A DNA stretch of 64,000 nt from Bacteroidota bacterium (GCA_029572965.1 JAKPQD010000164.1:62001-126000); one strand, 5' to 3'; positions 36,817 through 46,713 are shown, counted from the first letter of the stretch. Notes: generated by a model not told the origin, from the sequence alone. Numbers and translations: made by a program.

Positions 36817-38826
36817 ATGGATCCTATTTTAAGCAAATTCAGAGATAAGTTTATTGAGGAGGCCATTGGCTTGCTCGACAGGCTTGAAAAGGATTTACTC
36901 GAGCTTGAAGCAAATCCGCAAGACAAAGAACTGATAGAGTCAGCCTTTCGTGCCATGCACACCATCAAAGGGGTGAGCGGCATGTATGGCTTTGATTTTA
37001 TCAGTGAGTACACCCACCACATGGAAAGCGTATATCAGGCTATCCGTGACGCTAAGCTAAAGTTCGACAAAGCGGTGTTTGATGTTACTTTCGCTTCTGT
37101 TGACCATATCCGCAAACTTTTGTCTGACGAAAGGTTGGAAGATAAACAAAATCAAGCCAACCATAATAAACTGTTGTCCGAGATATCTTCCATCCTGGAT
37201 AATAAAAATGATGCTGCCTCTGGGCATGCTGACCCGGAGCCAATCCCAGCTGGGGACGAAGGCATTGAGTCAACCTGGAATATTATTGTCCGTACCACCG
37301 AAATGATGTATTTCAGGGGGATTAATATTATGAATATTTTTGAAGAGCTTGCTACTCTTGGAAAATTTCAGGTGGCCAGGATAGAATCCCTTAGTGATGA
37401 AGAGAATGATTACTGGAATATTTTCCTTATTTCCAGTGCCAGCGAAGATGACATTCGCGAGGTGTTTATGTTCATCGAGGATGATTGCATTATTCAAAAC
37501 CTTTCTAAAGGAAACCTTTTGGATAAAGAAAAAAAAACTAACAATGTTATGAACGAAGGCGAAAAATCAATCCTTCGTTTTGTTGAGGATGCAAAATTCC
37601 CCAAGAAAGAGGTTACAGAACCCGATATTATTGCTGAAAAGCCTGTTAAAAAAGAAGAAAAGCAGGAGCTGCAAAATTTTGTACGCATATCGGTTGACTC
37701 ACGCAAGCTCGATAATCTTATGTACTTAGTCAGCGAGCTTATTACGGTAAACTCACAAATACAGGTCAACCTAAACGATGACCGTTACAGCGCTATGCGT
37801 GCGCAGTTTGAAAAGATCGACAGCCTGTCAAAGCTTTTCAGGAACAATGCACTTGATATCCGTCTTATTCCGCTCAATGACACGGTGCTGCGTTTTCAAA
37901 GGCTTATTCGGGATTTGTCCAAACAGTTGAACAAAAAAATCGAGTTCCGTACCCAGGGTACTGAAACCGAGTTGGACAAAAATACCATTGATAGCCTCAC
38001 AGAACCGCTAATGCACCTGATTCGCAATTGTATCGACCATGGCATTGAGTTGCCAGAAGTCCGCAAAAGCAAAGGGAAACCCGAAACCGGGATGATAAAA
38101 CTTTCGGCCTTTCAGTCGGGCAACTTTGTGTATATCAATATTGAAGATGACGGTACCGGGATTGATTTGGAAAAAGTTCGGCAGAAAGCTGTGGACAAAG
38201 GCATTCTTAAGGCAAATGATAAGCTCTCCGATAAGGAAATATACGACTTGGTTTTTTTGCCGGGTTTTTCAACAGCACAAAGTCTGACTGAGGTTTCGGG
38301 CCGTGGAGTGGGGATGGATGTTGTAAAACAACGCATCCGCGACCTCAGGGGCGAAATAATCGTCAATTCGGTACCGGGCAAGGGTACAACCTTTACGCTC
38401 AAGTTGCAGCAGTCGCTGGCCATTATCGATACTCTGCTTTTCAAGGTAGAAAAGTCATATTTCATTGTGCCTATTTCCGAAATTGTGATTTGTCAGCAGA
38501 TGGCGCTTGTTGAACTTGATAGCTGCCGTAATACCGGGACAATCCCATATAACGACACGCTGATACGCTTTGTTGACCTTCGCGAAAGCTTTAACCTTGG
38601 AGGGGCTTACAATAAAAAAGTGAAGCTTATTGTCCTGAACCAAAACGGGAAAAATATAGCCTTGCTTGCCGATAAGATTATTGGCGAACACCAGGCAGTA
38701 CTGAAACCATTAGGCCAGACCTTTGAAAATCAAAACTACGTTTCGTCTGCAAGTCAGTTGGGCGATGGAGGTATTGCTTTTATGCTGGATATAGCTTCAT
38801 TAATTAATGTAGCCCAGAAAGTATAA
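36817..38826 (+). CDS. cheA: Chemotaxis-type histidine kinase CheA
   Basis: All CheA domains are present in 669 residues. HPt has phospho-accepting H48 in FRAMHTIKG. A P2-like segment (~150-230, TWNIIVRTTEMMYFRG) may dock a response regulator. The dimerisation helices include RKLDNLMYLVSELITVNSQ. The ATPase has LIRNCIDHGIE, DDGTGID and GRGVGMDVVK. The C-terminal CheW-like domain spans ~530-665. It is followed 35 bp later by cheW and then a chemoreceptor. No CheY, CheB or CheR gene is adjacent, so the array may control a process other than flagellar movement, for example transcription through the neighbouring receiver-kinase. Confidence 0.95.
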   Translation: MDPILSKFRDKFIEEAIGLLDRLEKDLLELEANPQDKELIESAFRAMHTIKGVSGMYGFDFISEYTHHMESVYQAIRDAKLKFDKAVFDVTFASVDHIRKLLSDERLEDKQNQANHNKLLSEISSILDNKNDAASGHADPEPIPAGDEGIESTWNIIVRTTEMMYFRGINIMNIFEELATLGKFQVARIESLSDEENDYWNIFLISSASEDDIREVFMFIEDDCIIQNLSKGNLLDKEKKTNNVMNEGEKSILRFVEDAKFPKKEVTEPDIIAEKPVKKEEKQELQNFVRISVDSRKLDNLMYLVSELITVNSQIQVNLNDDRYSAMRAQFEKIDSLSKLFRNNALDIRLIPLNDTVLRFQRLIRDLSKQLNKKIEFRTQGTETELDKNTIDSLTEPLMHLIRNCIDHGIELPEVRKSKGKPETGMIKLSAFQSGNFVYINIEDDGTGIDLEKVRQKAVDKGILKANDKLSDKEIYDLVFLPGFSTAQSLTEVSGRGVGMDVVKQRIRDLRGEIIVNSVPGKGTTFTLKLQQSLAIIDTLLFKVEKSYFIVPISEIVICQQMALVELDSCRNTGTIPYNDTLIRFVDLRESFNLGGAYNKKVKLIVLNQNGKNIALLADKIIGEHQAVLKPLGQTFENQNYVSSASQLGDGGIAFMLDIASLINVAQKV

Positions 38827-38861
38827 ATATTGTAAGTGAAAAACTATAAAAACCTTGATGT

Positions 38862-39344
38862 ATGAACCGTACGTATTTGTCTTTTCTGGTTTACGGCCAA
38901 TATTTTGCCGTAGATGTAGTAAAGGTGCTTGAAGTACTGCAAAAACAGAATATTGTACAAGTACCCAATGCACCTGCTTATGTAAAAGGCATTATCAATT
39001 TTCGGGGCGAGATAGTACCAGTTTTTGATTTGCGTTCCAAGTTTAACTTTCCCGAAAATGATGCTAAGTCTTCGTTTGTTATCATTGTCCTCGACTTGTC
39101 CGGTCAAAATGGGTCTTTCAGGATAGGCGCCATTGCCGACAAGGTGAAAGATGTGATAACTATAGATGATAATGCCATAAAACCTGTGCCCCAAATGAGC
39201 GAAAAGTTTAATACCGAATTTCTGCAAGGGATTTTCAAAATTGACGATTCGTTCATCCTGCTCCTCAATGTCGATAAGGTGTTTTCAAATGCCGAAACGC
39301 CGGATATTCAAAATGTACAAGAAAAAGAAGTTACTAATTTATAA
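38862..39344 (+). CDS. cheW: CheW coupling protein
   Basis: A single-domain 160-residue Che[18 protein letters not shown], then [20 protein letters not shown] and [17 protein letters not shown], and a terminal region [10 protein letters not shown]. It couples chemoreceptors to CheA in a cytoplasmic array. It lies 35 bp after cheA and 11 bp before the receptor gene, so the three are almost surely one operon. Confidence 0.95.
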   Translation: MNRTYLSFLVYGQYFAVDVVKVLEVLQKQNIVQVPNAPAYVKGIINFRGEIVPVFDLRSKFNFPENDAKSSFVIIVLDLSGQNGSFRIGAIADKVKDVITIDDNAIKPVPQMSEKFNTEFLQGIFKIDDSFILLLNVDKVFSNAETPDIQNVQEKEVTNL

Positions 39345-39355
39345 AATTTAAAGCT

Positions 39356-41710
39356 ATGAAACTATCGTTAAACAAACTTAGGCTGGGCACAAGGTTGTTC
39401 TTGTCTATTGCAGTGTCGTTGGTGGTTACCCTTACCGTGTTTGTTATCTTCCTTTCACGAGACACTACCAAAATGACCACAGACCTGATGGATAAAAATA
39501 TTCAACTGCTTGTTGATGCTGTTTTTGAAGATATGGATATTTCTTACAAAAATCATTTGGAAATTGTCAATACAAGTATGAAGTTGGCAATGCAGGAGTT
39601 TAAGGGGAAGTTTACTTATAACGCCAATAATCAAAACTTTGTAGAGATAAAAAATCAGGAAAACAATGAAACCAAGATGGTCAGGCTTGGCAATTTGATG
39701 TTCAACGGAGTGGGACTTGTCAATAATACAGCTCATGTTGATTATATTTCAGGGTTGATGGGTTGTTCTTCAACCGTATTTGCCGTAATTCCTGAAGGAA
39801 TGGTACGTATATCTACAACATTGAAAGATGAAACAGGTAAAAGGGCTGTTTTTACTTATATTCCTGAAACTTCACCTGTTTATCAGGCAATATCGCAAGG
39901 CAGAGAATATACAGGCCTGGCAAAAGTGCTTAACAAATGGGTGTTGTCTTCGTATCGTCCTGTTTTTGATGACAACAAAAAAGTAATAGGGGCTATTTAT
40001 GTTGGCTTGTCAGATAATATTTACAATGACATGAAAGCTAAGCTTAGTAAAATTATTGTGGGAGAAGGTAGCTATTTCTTTATAATTGATACTACTGCAA
40101 CAGAAATTGTGCATCCAAAGCTCGAAGGCGAAAATCTTTATAATACAGCAGATGAAAATGGATATTTGTTTATGCAGGATATTTGTCGCCTTAAAAATGG
40201 GAAAATAAAGTATGATTGGAAAAATCCGGGAGAGCCTGTAGCAAGGACTAAAACTGCTTATTTTAAACATTACAGGCCATTGCAATGGATACTTGCACTG
40301 GGGGTTTACGATGATGATTTTTTGAAGGCTGCCAAAGAACAAAGGGCTTATCTTATTGGGTTTGGAATACTCCTGCTTGCAGTGCTTTCTGTAATTGTAT
40401 ATGTCATGTCATTAGTTATCCGAAGAAATATTGAAAGGTTGGAGAATGAAACCAAGATGCTTATTGATAGCGCTCTTGATGGAGACTTGAAAAAGCGTTC
40501 GCACGCTAAAAACCTCAGTGTCGAATTTGTCCCAATAGTAGAAGGTATTAACAAAATATTAGATACTGTAATAGCCCCGCTGACTATTGCTGCCGAGTAT
40601 ATTGACCGGATTTCAAAAGGCGACATGCCTGAATTGAACACCAAAGAGTACAATGGCGATTTTAAAGCCCTCATGGCCAATCTTAACGACCTTATTGTTT
40701 CGCAAAATACCATTATTGATAAGGCAAAAGAAGTAGCAAGTGGCAACCTCACCATATCGCTCGAAATGCGTTCAAAAAATGACGAACTGATGGAAGCCCT
40801 CAATGATATGGTAAAATCTAACGCTTCTATGATTAACGAGTTCAAAACAGCTATCGAAAATATTGTTCAGGCTGGCGAACAGCTTATGGCTGTTGCTATG
40901 CAGATTTCACAAGGCTCTACAGAACAGGCTGCGTCAACTGAAGAAGTTTCAAGTAGTATGGAACAAATGGTTTCAAACATTAACCAGAATGCCGATAATG
41001 CTAAACAAACCGAAAATATTGCTGTCCGTGCTTCTACCGATATCCTCGACGGCAGTAAGGCGGTAACCACTACGGTAGATGCCATGAAACAAATTGCAGA
41101 CAAGATTTCTATCATTGGCGAAATAGCCGAAAAAACTGACTTGCTGGCTATAAATGCCGCCATCGAAGCTGCTCGTGCAGGCGAACAAGGTAAAGGTTTT
41201 GCTGTGGTTGCTGCCGAAGTGAGAAAACTGGCCGAAAATAGCCAAAATGCTGCAAAACAAATCGATGAGTTGTCCAAGTCAAGCGTTAAGATTGCTGATG
41301 AGTCGGGGACTTTGTTACAAAAGATTGTGCCGGATATCCAAAAAACGGCTTTGCTGGTACAGGAAATTTCGGCCTCCAGTATGGAACAAAATTCAGGTGC
41401 GGCACAAATTAACAATGCTATCATGCAGTTAAATGCCGTAACACAGAAGAATGCTGCTGCTGCCGAAGAAATGTCGGCCAGTGCAGAAGAACTTAATAGC
41501 CAGGCCGAACAGTTGCGCCAGTTGATTGCATTTTACAAAACTGAAGTTGAAGATCATGCTGCTTCAAGGTTTGTGAAAAAAGAAAAAATCGTAAAACCGG
41601 TGCAACAGCCGCATAAAACCAATAAACCAGAAGTCAAATCTCCTGCTATAAAAGCTGATATTAAGATGGGCCATGAAGATGATGTTGACAAACATTATGA
41701 TACTTTTTAA
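39356..41710 (+). CDS. Methyl-accepting chemotaxis protein with Cache sensor and HAMP segments
   Basis: Topology: N-terminal membrane helix (~12-32), large periplasmic Cache-type domain (~35-325; contains [24 protein letters not shown] and [17 protein letters not shown]), second helix (~335-357), then HAMP-like segments. At least two are likely (after [11 protein letters not shown], and around [28 protein letters not shown]). The signalling hairpin tip is intact ([18 protein letters not shown]). No CheR-docking pentapeptide is seen at the C-terminus, which instead ends in a Lys/Glu-rich tail. The single Cache domain type commonly binds small carboxylates or other metabolites. Last gene of the operon, followed by a strong terminator. 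Confidence 0.94.
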   Translation: MKLSLNKLRLGTRLFLSIAVSLVVTLTVFVIFLSRDTTKMTTDLMDKNIQLLVDAVFEDMDISYKNHLEIVNTSMKLAMQEFKGKFTYNANNQNFVEIKNQENNETKMVRLGNLMFNGVGLVNNTAHVDYISGLMGCSSTVFAVIPEGMVRISTTLKDETGKRAVFTYIPETSPVYQAISQGREYTGLAKVLNKWVLSSYRPVFDDNKKVIGAIYVGLSDNIYNDMKAKLSKIIVGEGSYFFIIDTTATEIVHPKLEGENLYNTADENGYLFMQDICRLKNGKIKYDWKNPGEPVARTKTAYFKHYRPLQWILALGVYDDDFLKAAKEQRAYLIGFGILLLAVLSVIVYVMSLVIRRNIERLENETKMLIDSALDGDLKKRSHAKNLSVEFVPIVEGINKILDTVIAPLTIAAEYIDRISKGDMPELNTKEYNGDFKALMANLNDLIVSQNTIIDKAKEVASGNLTISLEMRSKNDELMEALNDMVKSNASMINEFKTAIENIVQAGEQLMAVAMQISQGSTEQAASTEEVSSSMEQMVSNINQNADNAKQTENIAVRASTDILDGSKAVTTTVDAMKQIADKISIIGEIAEKTDLLAINAAIEAARAGEQGKGFAVVAAEVRKLAENSQNAAKQIDELSKSSVKIADESGTLLQKIVPDIQKTALLVQEISASSMEQNSGAAQINNAIMQLNAVTQKNAAAAEEMSASAEELNSQAEQLRQLIAFYKTEVEDHAASRFVKKEKIVKPVQQPHKTNKPEVKSPAIKADIKMGHEDDVDKHYDTF

Positions 41711-41731
41711 AAAGTCAACATAAATAATATA

Positions 41732-41762
41732 AAGGCTTGCAGCAATGCAGGCCTTTTTTTTT
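41732..41762 (+). terminator. Intrinsic terminator of the chemosensory operon
   Basis: AAGGCTTGCA (41732-41741), loop GCAA, TGCAGGCCTT (41746-41755, one G-T pair), then a run of nine T overlapping the arm (41754-41762). It lies 22 bp after the chemoreceptor stop. Confidence 0.92.
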
Positions 41763-41816
41763 GTTGCAAACTGAACAAAGGAAATTTTATGTATTTTTAA
41801 GCATTTGTCATTAGGC

Positions 41817-41837
41817 ATTCGTAATTCGTAATTCGTC
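41817..41837. repeat. Short heptamer repeat (ATTCGTA)3
   Basis: Three tandem heptamers, the last ending in C. A related ATTCGTAATTAGTAATT stretch precedes parC (57415-57431), and the complementary ATTACGAATT abuts the (TTAACCA)9 array at 23411. This is a recurring intergenic heptamer family. Confidence 0.7.
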
Positions 41838-41866
41838 ATTGATTACTATCTTTACCCACAAAAAAA

Positions 41867-42361
41867 TTGAAACGCATAGGTTTGATATCAGATACGCATG
41901 GCTATTTTGACGGGGATATAGCAAATTTTTTTGCTGATTGTGACGAAATATGGCATGCCGGCGATATTGGCAATGTTGAAACGCTTGATTATATTAAGAT
42001 GTACAAGCCAGTTCGGGCGGTTTATGGCAATATAGATGGTTTTGAAGTGCGTCATGAGTGCAAGGAATGGTTGCATTTTGATTGTGAAGGGCTGGGGGTT
42101 TTTATTACCCACATTGGCGGGTATCCCGGACGATACGAATATGGAATCAAAGAATTATTGCTGAAATTAAAACCGGGGCTTTTCATTAGCGGTCATTCGC
42201 ATATTTTAAAAGTAATCAATGATAAGCAATTGGGGTTGCTGCATATCAATCCGGGAGCAGCGGGCATTAGCGGTTTTCATCATGTGCAAACTGCCGTGAG
42301 GTTCACTGTTGAGGATGGCCAGCCAAAGGATTTGGAAATTTGGGAAAAGAAAAGGGAATAA
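41867..42361 (+). CDS. YfcE/MJ0936-type metallophosphoesterase
   Basis: The small calcineurin-like phosphodiesterase fold (164 residues) has all metal motifs: LISDTHG, WHAGDIGN, VYGNIDG and SGHSH near the end. Start is TTG at 41867, because the conserved first strand KRIGLISDTHG follows immediately and no upstream ATG fits; TATCTTTA (41847-41854) nearby resembles a -7 element. Enzymes of this family hydrolyse phosphodiesters such as cyclic nucleotides in vitro; cellular role is unsettled. It lies 3 bp before rsmE, so they are likely cotranscribed. Confidence 0.9.
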   Translation: MKRIGLISDTHGYFDGDIANFFADCDEIWHAGDIGNVETLDYIKMYKPVRAVYGNIDGFEVRHECKEWLHFDCEGLGVFITHIGGYPGRYEYGIKELLLKLKPGLFISGHSHILKVINDKQLGLLHINPGAAGISGFHHVQTAVRFTVEDGQPKDLEIWEKKRE

Positions 42362-42364
42362 TAC

Positions 42365-43093
42365 ATGCAGGTTTTTTATTCAAACGAGATAGACGGAAAG
42401 CATTGTTTTCTTTCGGAAGAAGAGTCGAAACATGCCTCAAAAGTGCTGCGTTTGCGCAAAGGCGATGAGGTTTGTGTTACAGATGGCAACGGCGTTTTGT
42501 ATAAAGGCTCAATGGCTGAGATTAACTCCGGCAAATGCATTATTTGGATCGAGGAAGAGCTGAAAAGGCAACGGCGTAAAGCGCAAGAGTTGCATCTTGC
42601 TGTAGCGCCCACCAAAAATGCAGACCGCATTGAATGGATGCTTGAAAAAGCTGTTGAATTGGGGCTTTCTGCATTTACCCCGATTGTCTGTTCACGCAGT
42701 GAACGTCGCAATATCAATATCGAAAGGCTCGAAAGAATTGCCCTTTCTGCTATGAAGCAATCGTTGAACTTATTTAAGCCAGTAATAAATGAGGCTGTAG
42801 CTTTTGATAAGTTCATTACTGCCAATAAATCTGGCTCTTTATACATAGCTCATTGTATAGAAGCTGATGCTATTGGGGAAAATTATAAGACAGAGAGTTT
42901 ATTTACCATAAAACCTGCTTTAGGAGAAAATATGACCGTGTTAATTGGGCCTGAAGGGGATTTTACTCCAGACGAAGTTCGAAAGGCTGTAAATGCAGGA
43001 TATAAACCAGTATCGCTGGGTGAAAGTCGCTTACGTACTGAAACCGCAGCGCTAGTAGCAGCTAACTACTTTTATATTCAAGTAAATTCATAA
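42365..43093 (+). CDS. rsmE: 16S rRNA (uracil-1498-N3)-methyltransferase RsmE
   Basis: Single-copy housekeeping SPOUT enzyme that methylates U1498 of 16S rRNA with S-adenosylmethionine. N-terminal PUA-like part: ESKHASKVLRLRKGDEV. The catalytic knot has IGPEGDFTPDEVR and SLGESRLRTETAA, the characteristic C-terminal trefoil motifs. Length (242) is usual. It follows the phosphoesterase by 3 bp, with ATG at 42365. Confidence 0.96.
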   Translation: MQVFYSNEIDGKHCFLSEEESKHASKVLRLRKGDEVCVTDGNGVLYKGSMAEINSGKCIIWIEEELKRQRRKAQELHLAVAPTKNADRIEWMLEKAVELGLSAFTPIVCSRSERRNINIERLERIALSAMKQSLNLFKPVINEAVAFDKFITANKSGSLYIAHCIEADAIGENYKTESLFTIKPALGENMTVLIGPEGDFTPDEVRKAVNAGYKPVSLGESRLRTETAALVAANYFYIQVNS

Positions 43094-43371
43094 TGAAAAG
43101 TTGTAAAGGAAGATGTTTTGAATCAATGGCTGCGAAGCAGACAAAAAGAGATTCCTTATTTGGCAGTGAACTGTCCGAGCGAAGTGAAGAAGCGAAATAT
43201 TCTGACTTTTTGTGTATAATGGCTGTTTGCCACTTCTTCACGGAGCGAGTTTTCACAGCCAGTCTTTTTTGGTTTCTTTTTTTGACGAAAAAAAGAAACG
43301 TAAAAACATCTATAAGATTTGTTGTTGCAATAGTTTTGATGTTGAATTTTATTAATTTCAACATATTGTAA
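43093..43371 (+). CDS. Doubtful 92-residue frame over a palindromic repeat
   Basis: The ATG overlaps the rsmE stop (TAATG), which mimics coupling, but the product (begins MKSCKGRCFESM, ends in a hydrophobic stretch) has no recognisable domain. Most of it is encoded by the palindromic repeat described separately. Probably not a real gene; listed because the overlap with rsmE is suggestive. Confidence 0.2.
   Translation: MKSCKGRCFESMAAKQTKRDSLFGSELSERSEEAKYSDFLCIMAVCHFFTERVFTASLFWFLFLTKKRNVKTSIRFVVAIVLMLNFINFNIL
43150..43310. repeat. Palindromic dispersed-type element between rsmE and the AddB-like gene
   Basis: Degenerate inverted arms GAGCGAAGTGAAGAAG and CTTCTTCACGGAGCG flank an AT-rich middle. 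They are followed by a near-perfect hairpin TTTCTTTTTTT-GACG-AAAAAAAGAAA around 43273-43299. The layout suggests a non-autonomous palindromic repeat. Function is unknown; the second hairpin could terminate rsmE transcription. Confidence 0.5.
43339..43364 (+). other. Hairpin ATGTTGAA/TTCAACAT just before the AddB-like start
   Basis: An 8 bp stem with a 10-base loop ends 8 bp before the ATG at 43373, where it could mask ribosome entry. No other evidence. Confidence 0.35.
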
Positions 43372-43372
43372 T

Positions 43373-46216
43373 ATGAAGCCTTTTCTTTACCTTGTTGCAG
43401 ACGATTTATACAAGCGTTTTGGTGAAAAACTCAACACGGTAAGGCTTGTTTTTCCCAACAGGCGTTCTATCCTGTTTTTTAAGAAATATTTATCGGAGAT
43501 AGTCCAGAAACCAGTGTGGGCACCGGGTTATTTTACGGTGTCCGACTTTTTTGGCCAATATACTAACTTGAGCAAAGCAAACGACCTGTTGCTCAATTTT
43601 ACGCTATACAAAGCTTATACCGATGTTCGTCAAACAGGTGAAAGCTTTGACAATTTCTACTATTGGGGCGAGGTGATGCTGTCAGACTTTGACGACATTG
43701 ACAAATATCTGGTAAATACCCATCTTTTGTTCAGGAACCTTGCTGCCTATAAAAATATAAACGAAACTTTCGAGGCTTTGACGGAGGAACAGCTTGAAAC
43801 CATCCGTCGTTTCTGGCAACATTTCGAGAAGGATAATGTAAGCAAGCACCAGCATGACTTCTCAAACTTATGGCTTAATTTGGAAGAGATTTATTCCTTG
43901 TTTAAAGAAAGGCTGCGTCAGCAAGGCTTTGCTTATGAAGGGATGATATACAGGGATGTGGCAGAGTCTGTTATGGCTGGTAAATTTCAAAGTAATGATT
44001 TTGAATATACTGCATTTATTGGGTTTAATGCGTTGACCGAAGCGGAAAATATTGTTTATAAGCATTTTGCCGCAAATGGTAAAACACTTTTTTATTGGGA
44101 CTATTATGCCGAAATGCTCCAGGAAGGCCATGAATCGGGCTTCTTTATTTCAGAGAACCTCAGAAATTTCAACCCTGCCATTAATTTTAACTTTCCACAA
44201 CTTTCTAATGATAAGAAAATAGAATGCATTGGCGTTCCTTCTGAAGTGGGACAAGCCAAACTTGCCGGTAATCTGGTCAAAAAATACTTGGGGAAGGATG
44301 CTGTGCCTGAAGAAACAGCTATTTTGCTTACAGACGAACAGTTATTGCCAGCATTGTTGAGCGCGATTCCTTCAGACATTCCTGATATCAATATTACCAT
44401 GGGGTATCCGGCAGCCAACTCTGCTTTTTTTTCACTTATAGAGGTATTTGCCCGTATTCACCTTAAAAATAAGCCCGGCGAGGGCGGTCAAAACTTTTTC
44501 AACCATAAAGATGTTTTTGAAGTACTCATGCATCCTTTGGTTATGCAGACTTCAGCAGAAGTTGCTGTTGGCCTTAGAAAACAGATAGTGGAGAAAAATC
44601 TGACGTATATATCCTCGGTACAGTTGAGAAAAGATGAATTGTTGAGTTTAATTTTCTCGCCCTTAAAGGAAGCTAAAGAGTTTATAAAAACATTAAGCGA
44701 TTTATCGGTGTTTTTTGCTAATGAGTTTATAAAAAATATTGATTTGACTCAGGAAGAACCTGCCGGTATTGAGCAACAATCAATTGCGTCTATTCTTCCG
44801 GTGGTTGACCTTTTGCAGCAACAGTTGACGTTGATAGGGGAGGAGTTGATAAGTCTGGAAGTAGCCATCAGGGCTACGATGAAAGCATTACGTTCTGTGC
44901 AGATACCTTTTGAAGGCGAACCTCTGAGAGGATTGCAGGTGATGGGTTTTCTGGAATCCCGTGCACTTGACTTTGAGAATGTTGTCATCCTGGGTTTCAA
45001 TGAAGGTAAGCTGCCTAAGAATAATTTCCCTGTGTCGTTTATCCCATACAGCTTACGAAGGGGTTTTAAGCTGCCTACCATGAAATACAGGGATGCCATG
45101 TATGCCTACTATTTCTATCGTTTGCTGCATAGGGCAAAGAATGTTACTTTGCTGTACAATAGCGCACCGGATAGTCGAAGTGCTTCAGAGATTAGCCGCT
45201 ATGCCTTGCAATTGCAGTATTTACATAAAATGGATTTGCAGTATAAAAGCCAGTCTTTTGCTATCACTCCTGGCCGGGTAGAGCCAATTCAAGTTGCTAA
45301 AGATACTGCTGTAATTGCAGCTTTAGATGATATTGTCCAGAAAAAGTATTTTTCACCAAGTGCTTTAAGTACTTATATTGATTGTCCCCTCAAGTTTTGC
45401 TATAAATACATTAAGCGCTTAAAGCCAGAAGAAGAAGTGACTGAGGATGTAGAAGGGGCTTTGATTGGATTGGTTGTGCATGCTGTAATGCAACATTTAT
45501 ACAAACCATATATTGGTCAATTGCTTTCGGCTGAAATAATAGACCTGCTGATAGCTGATAAGAAAAGGATTCAGGAGCTTATTCATGCTGCCCTTTTGGA
45601 AGAATTGAAAGATGAAGAGCGCATGATGGATGGAAAGGTCGTTATTATTAAAGAGGTAATCCAACGCTATGTAATACGGGTGCTGGAAATGGACAAGGAA
45701 ATTGCTCCGGTACATATCATGGCATTAGAGCAGGAAGTTGTTCAGCCATTTATTGTAAACATTGGCCCGGAAAAGAAGGAAATAAAGATAGGCGGCAAAA
45801 TAGACCGTATTGACGAGGTTCAGCATATCATCCGTATTGTCGATTATAAAACGGGCAATGTGGCTAAGTCTTTCACGGAAGTGAAAGATATTTTTGCAGC
45901 CGGAGTGACCGAAAATAGTAAGAAAGAGATTTTTCAGACCGGGCTTTACGCTTTGATTGCTTCTAAACAAGGCGGTTTGCCTGCTGTTCCTGTGCCATGT
46001 CTTTATGCCCTTCGAAGTAAGTTTGATACTAGCGGGCAAACATACTTCAGCATGAACCGACAGACCATTACTGATTTTCAGCCATTATTGGCTACTTTTG
46101 AAGAGAATCTTCTTGGCCTTTTAAAAGATATTTGGAATGTGGAGAAACCTTTTGTGCAGACTACTGCTAAAAAGACTTGTGAATACTGCGATTATAAGCA
46201 GATTTGTCATAAGTAG
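43373..46216 (+). CDS. AddB-like PD-(D/E)XK nuclease with Fe-S cysteines
   Basis: The 947-residue protein resembles the AddB subunit of AddAB-type recombinational repair nucleases as found in Bacteroidota. The N-terminal inactive-helicase-like region has LVFPNRRSILFFKKYL without a Walker A. LRGLQVMGFLESRALDFENV is a helicase-like motif. The C-terminal nuclease (~660-947) has FSPSALSTYIDCPLKFCYKY, GLVVHAVMQ, GGKIDRIDE and IVDYKTGN, giving the PD-(D/E)XK residues. Cysteines in DCPLKF and in the final CEYCDYKQIC (CxxCx5C) match the four-Cys iron-sulfur staple of AddB. A matching AddA gene is not next to it. It starts 8 bp after a hairpin. Confidence 0.88.
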   Translation: MKPFLYLVADDLYKRFGEKLNTVRLVFPNRRSILFFKKYLSEIVQKPVWAPGYFTVSDFFGQYTNLSKANDLLLNFTLYKAYTDVRQTGESFDNFYYWGEVMLSDFDDIDKYLVNTHLLFRNLAAYKNINETFEALTEEQLETIRRFWQHFEKDNVSKHQHDFSNLWLNLEEIYSLFKERLRQQGFAYEGMIYRDVAESVMAGKFQSNDFEYTAFIGFNALTEAENIVYKHFAANGKTLFYWDYYAEMLQEGHESGFFISENLRNFNPAINFNFPQLSNDKKIECIGVPSEVGQAKLAGNLVKKYLGKDAVPEETAILLTDEQLLPALLSAIPSDIPDINITMGYPAANSAFFSLIEVFARIHLKNKPGEGGQNFFNHKDVFEVLMHPLVMQTSAEVAVGLRKQIVEKNLTYISSVQLRKDELLSLIFSPLKEAKEFIKTLSDLSVFFANEFIKNIDLTQEEPAGIEQQSIASILPVVDLLQQQLTLIGEELISLEVAIRATMKALRSVQIPFEGEPLRGLQVMGFLESRALDFENVVILGFNEGKLPKNNFPVSFIPYSLRRGFKLPTMKYRDAMYAYYFYRLLHRAKNVTLLYNSAPDSRSASEISRYALQLQYLHKMDLQYKSQSFAITPGRVEPIQVAKDTAVIAALDDIVQKKYFSPSALSTYIDCPLKFCYKYIKRLKPEEEVTEDVEGALIGLVVHAVMQHLYKPYIGQLLSAEIIDLLIADKKRIQELIHAALLEELKDEERMMDGKVVIIKEVIQRYVIRVLEMDKEIAPVHIMALEQEVVQPFIVNIGPEKKEIKIGGKIDRIDEVQHIIRIVDYKTGNVAKSFTEVKDIFAAGVTENSKKEIFQTGLYALIASKQGGLPAVPVPCLYALRSKFDTSGQTYFSMNRQTITDFQPLLATFEENLLGLLKDIWNVEKPFVQTTAKKTCEYCDYKQICHK

Positions 46217-46321
46217 ATTTTAGAAGCAAGAGTCAAGAGCCAAGAATCAGGAATTGATAGATAGAGTTGTATTATGCGTGTATTTAGTTACTAACGTTCT
46301 CAAAAATAGGAAGTATTTCTC

Positions 46322-46359
46322 CTCCTTTATAAGGAGAGCTTGTCCCGCCTCAGGCGGGA
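46322..46359. repeat. Double-hairpin repeat CTCCTT/AAGGAG and TCCCGCC/GGCGGGA
   Basis: Two adjacent hairpins (46322-46336 and 46343-46359) followed by GGGTAGGGGTGG lie in the 177 bp gap before the SemiSWEET gene. The GC-rich composition stands out from the AT-rich surroundings. The form resembles repeats I recall from other Bacteroidota genomes; only this copy is visible here. Confidence 0.6.
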
Positions 46360-46393
46360 GGGTAGGGGTGGTTAAATTTTAATTAAATAAAAA

Positions 46394-46657
46394 ATGGAGC
46401 TTTTTACAGAAATTGTTGGATACTTGGCCGCAGTGTTTGGAACAGCGTTGATGTTGCCTCAAGTGTATAAGTCAATAAAAACAAAGCGTGTGGACGATAT
46501 TTCTATGAGTATGCTTGTCGTTTATGTTATCAATTGTACTTTATGGGAGGTTTATGGGCTGCTCATTCATGCTATGCCTGTAATTCTTTGTAATATTATT
46601 GCTTTAGGAATAGGAATTGTACAATTAGTGCTAAAATTCAAATACAGAACAAATTGA
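46394..46657 (+). CDS. SemiSWEET sugar transporter (PQ-loop, 3 TM)
   Basis: An 87-residue membrane protein with three hydrophobic helices and the MtN3/PQ-loop motif TALMLPQVYKSIKTKRVDDIS, followed by CTLWEVYGLLIH. Bacterial SemiSWEETs form dimers that move sugars passively across the inner membrane. The gene stands alone between an AddB-like and a SNF2 gene. It could help take up monosaccharides released by the glycosidase locus, but it is 12 kb away from it and no direct link is seen. Confidence 0.93.
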   Translation: MELFTEIVGYLAAVFGTALMLPQVYKSIKTKRVDDISMSMLVVYVINCTLWEVYGLLIHAMPVILCNIIALGIGIVQLVLKFKYRTN

Positions 46658-46713
46658 AAAACACAAAGGTCTTAAGAAAACAATGTCTTTGTGTTGTTGT
46701 GTCTTTGTGTTTT
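46658..46713 (+). terminator. Palindrome AAAACACAAAG ... CTTTGTGTTTT after the SemiSWEET gene
   Basis: Perfect 11 bp arms (46658-46668 and 46703-46713) begin directly after the stop codon. A second CTTTGTGTT (46687-46695) offers alternative pairing. It could act as a terminator or be a palindromic repeat; there is no T tract beyond the arm. Confidence 0.45.

Noticed and set aside
40867-41424. 185-codon minus-strand frame opposite the chemoreceptor signalling domain
   Set aside because: Ala/Ser-rich mirror of the coiled-coil codons of the receptor; common artefact.
46394-46657. SemiSWEET as part of the polysaccharide locus
   Set aside because: It is 12 kb beyond the regulator, between unrelated housekeeping genes, so only a metabolic, not a genetic, link can be suggested.
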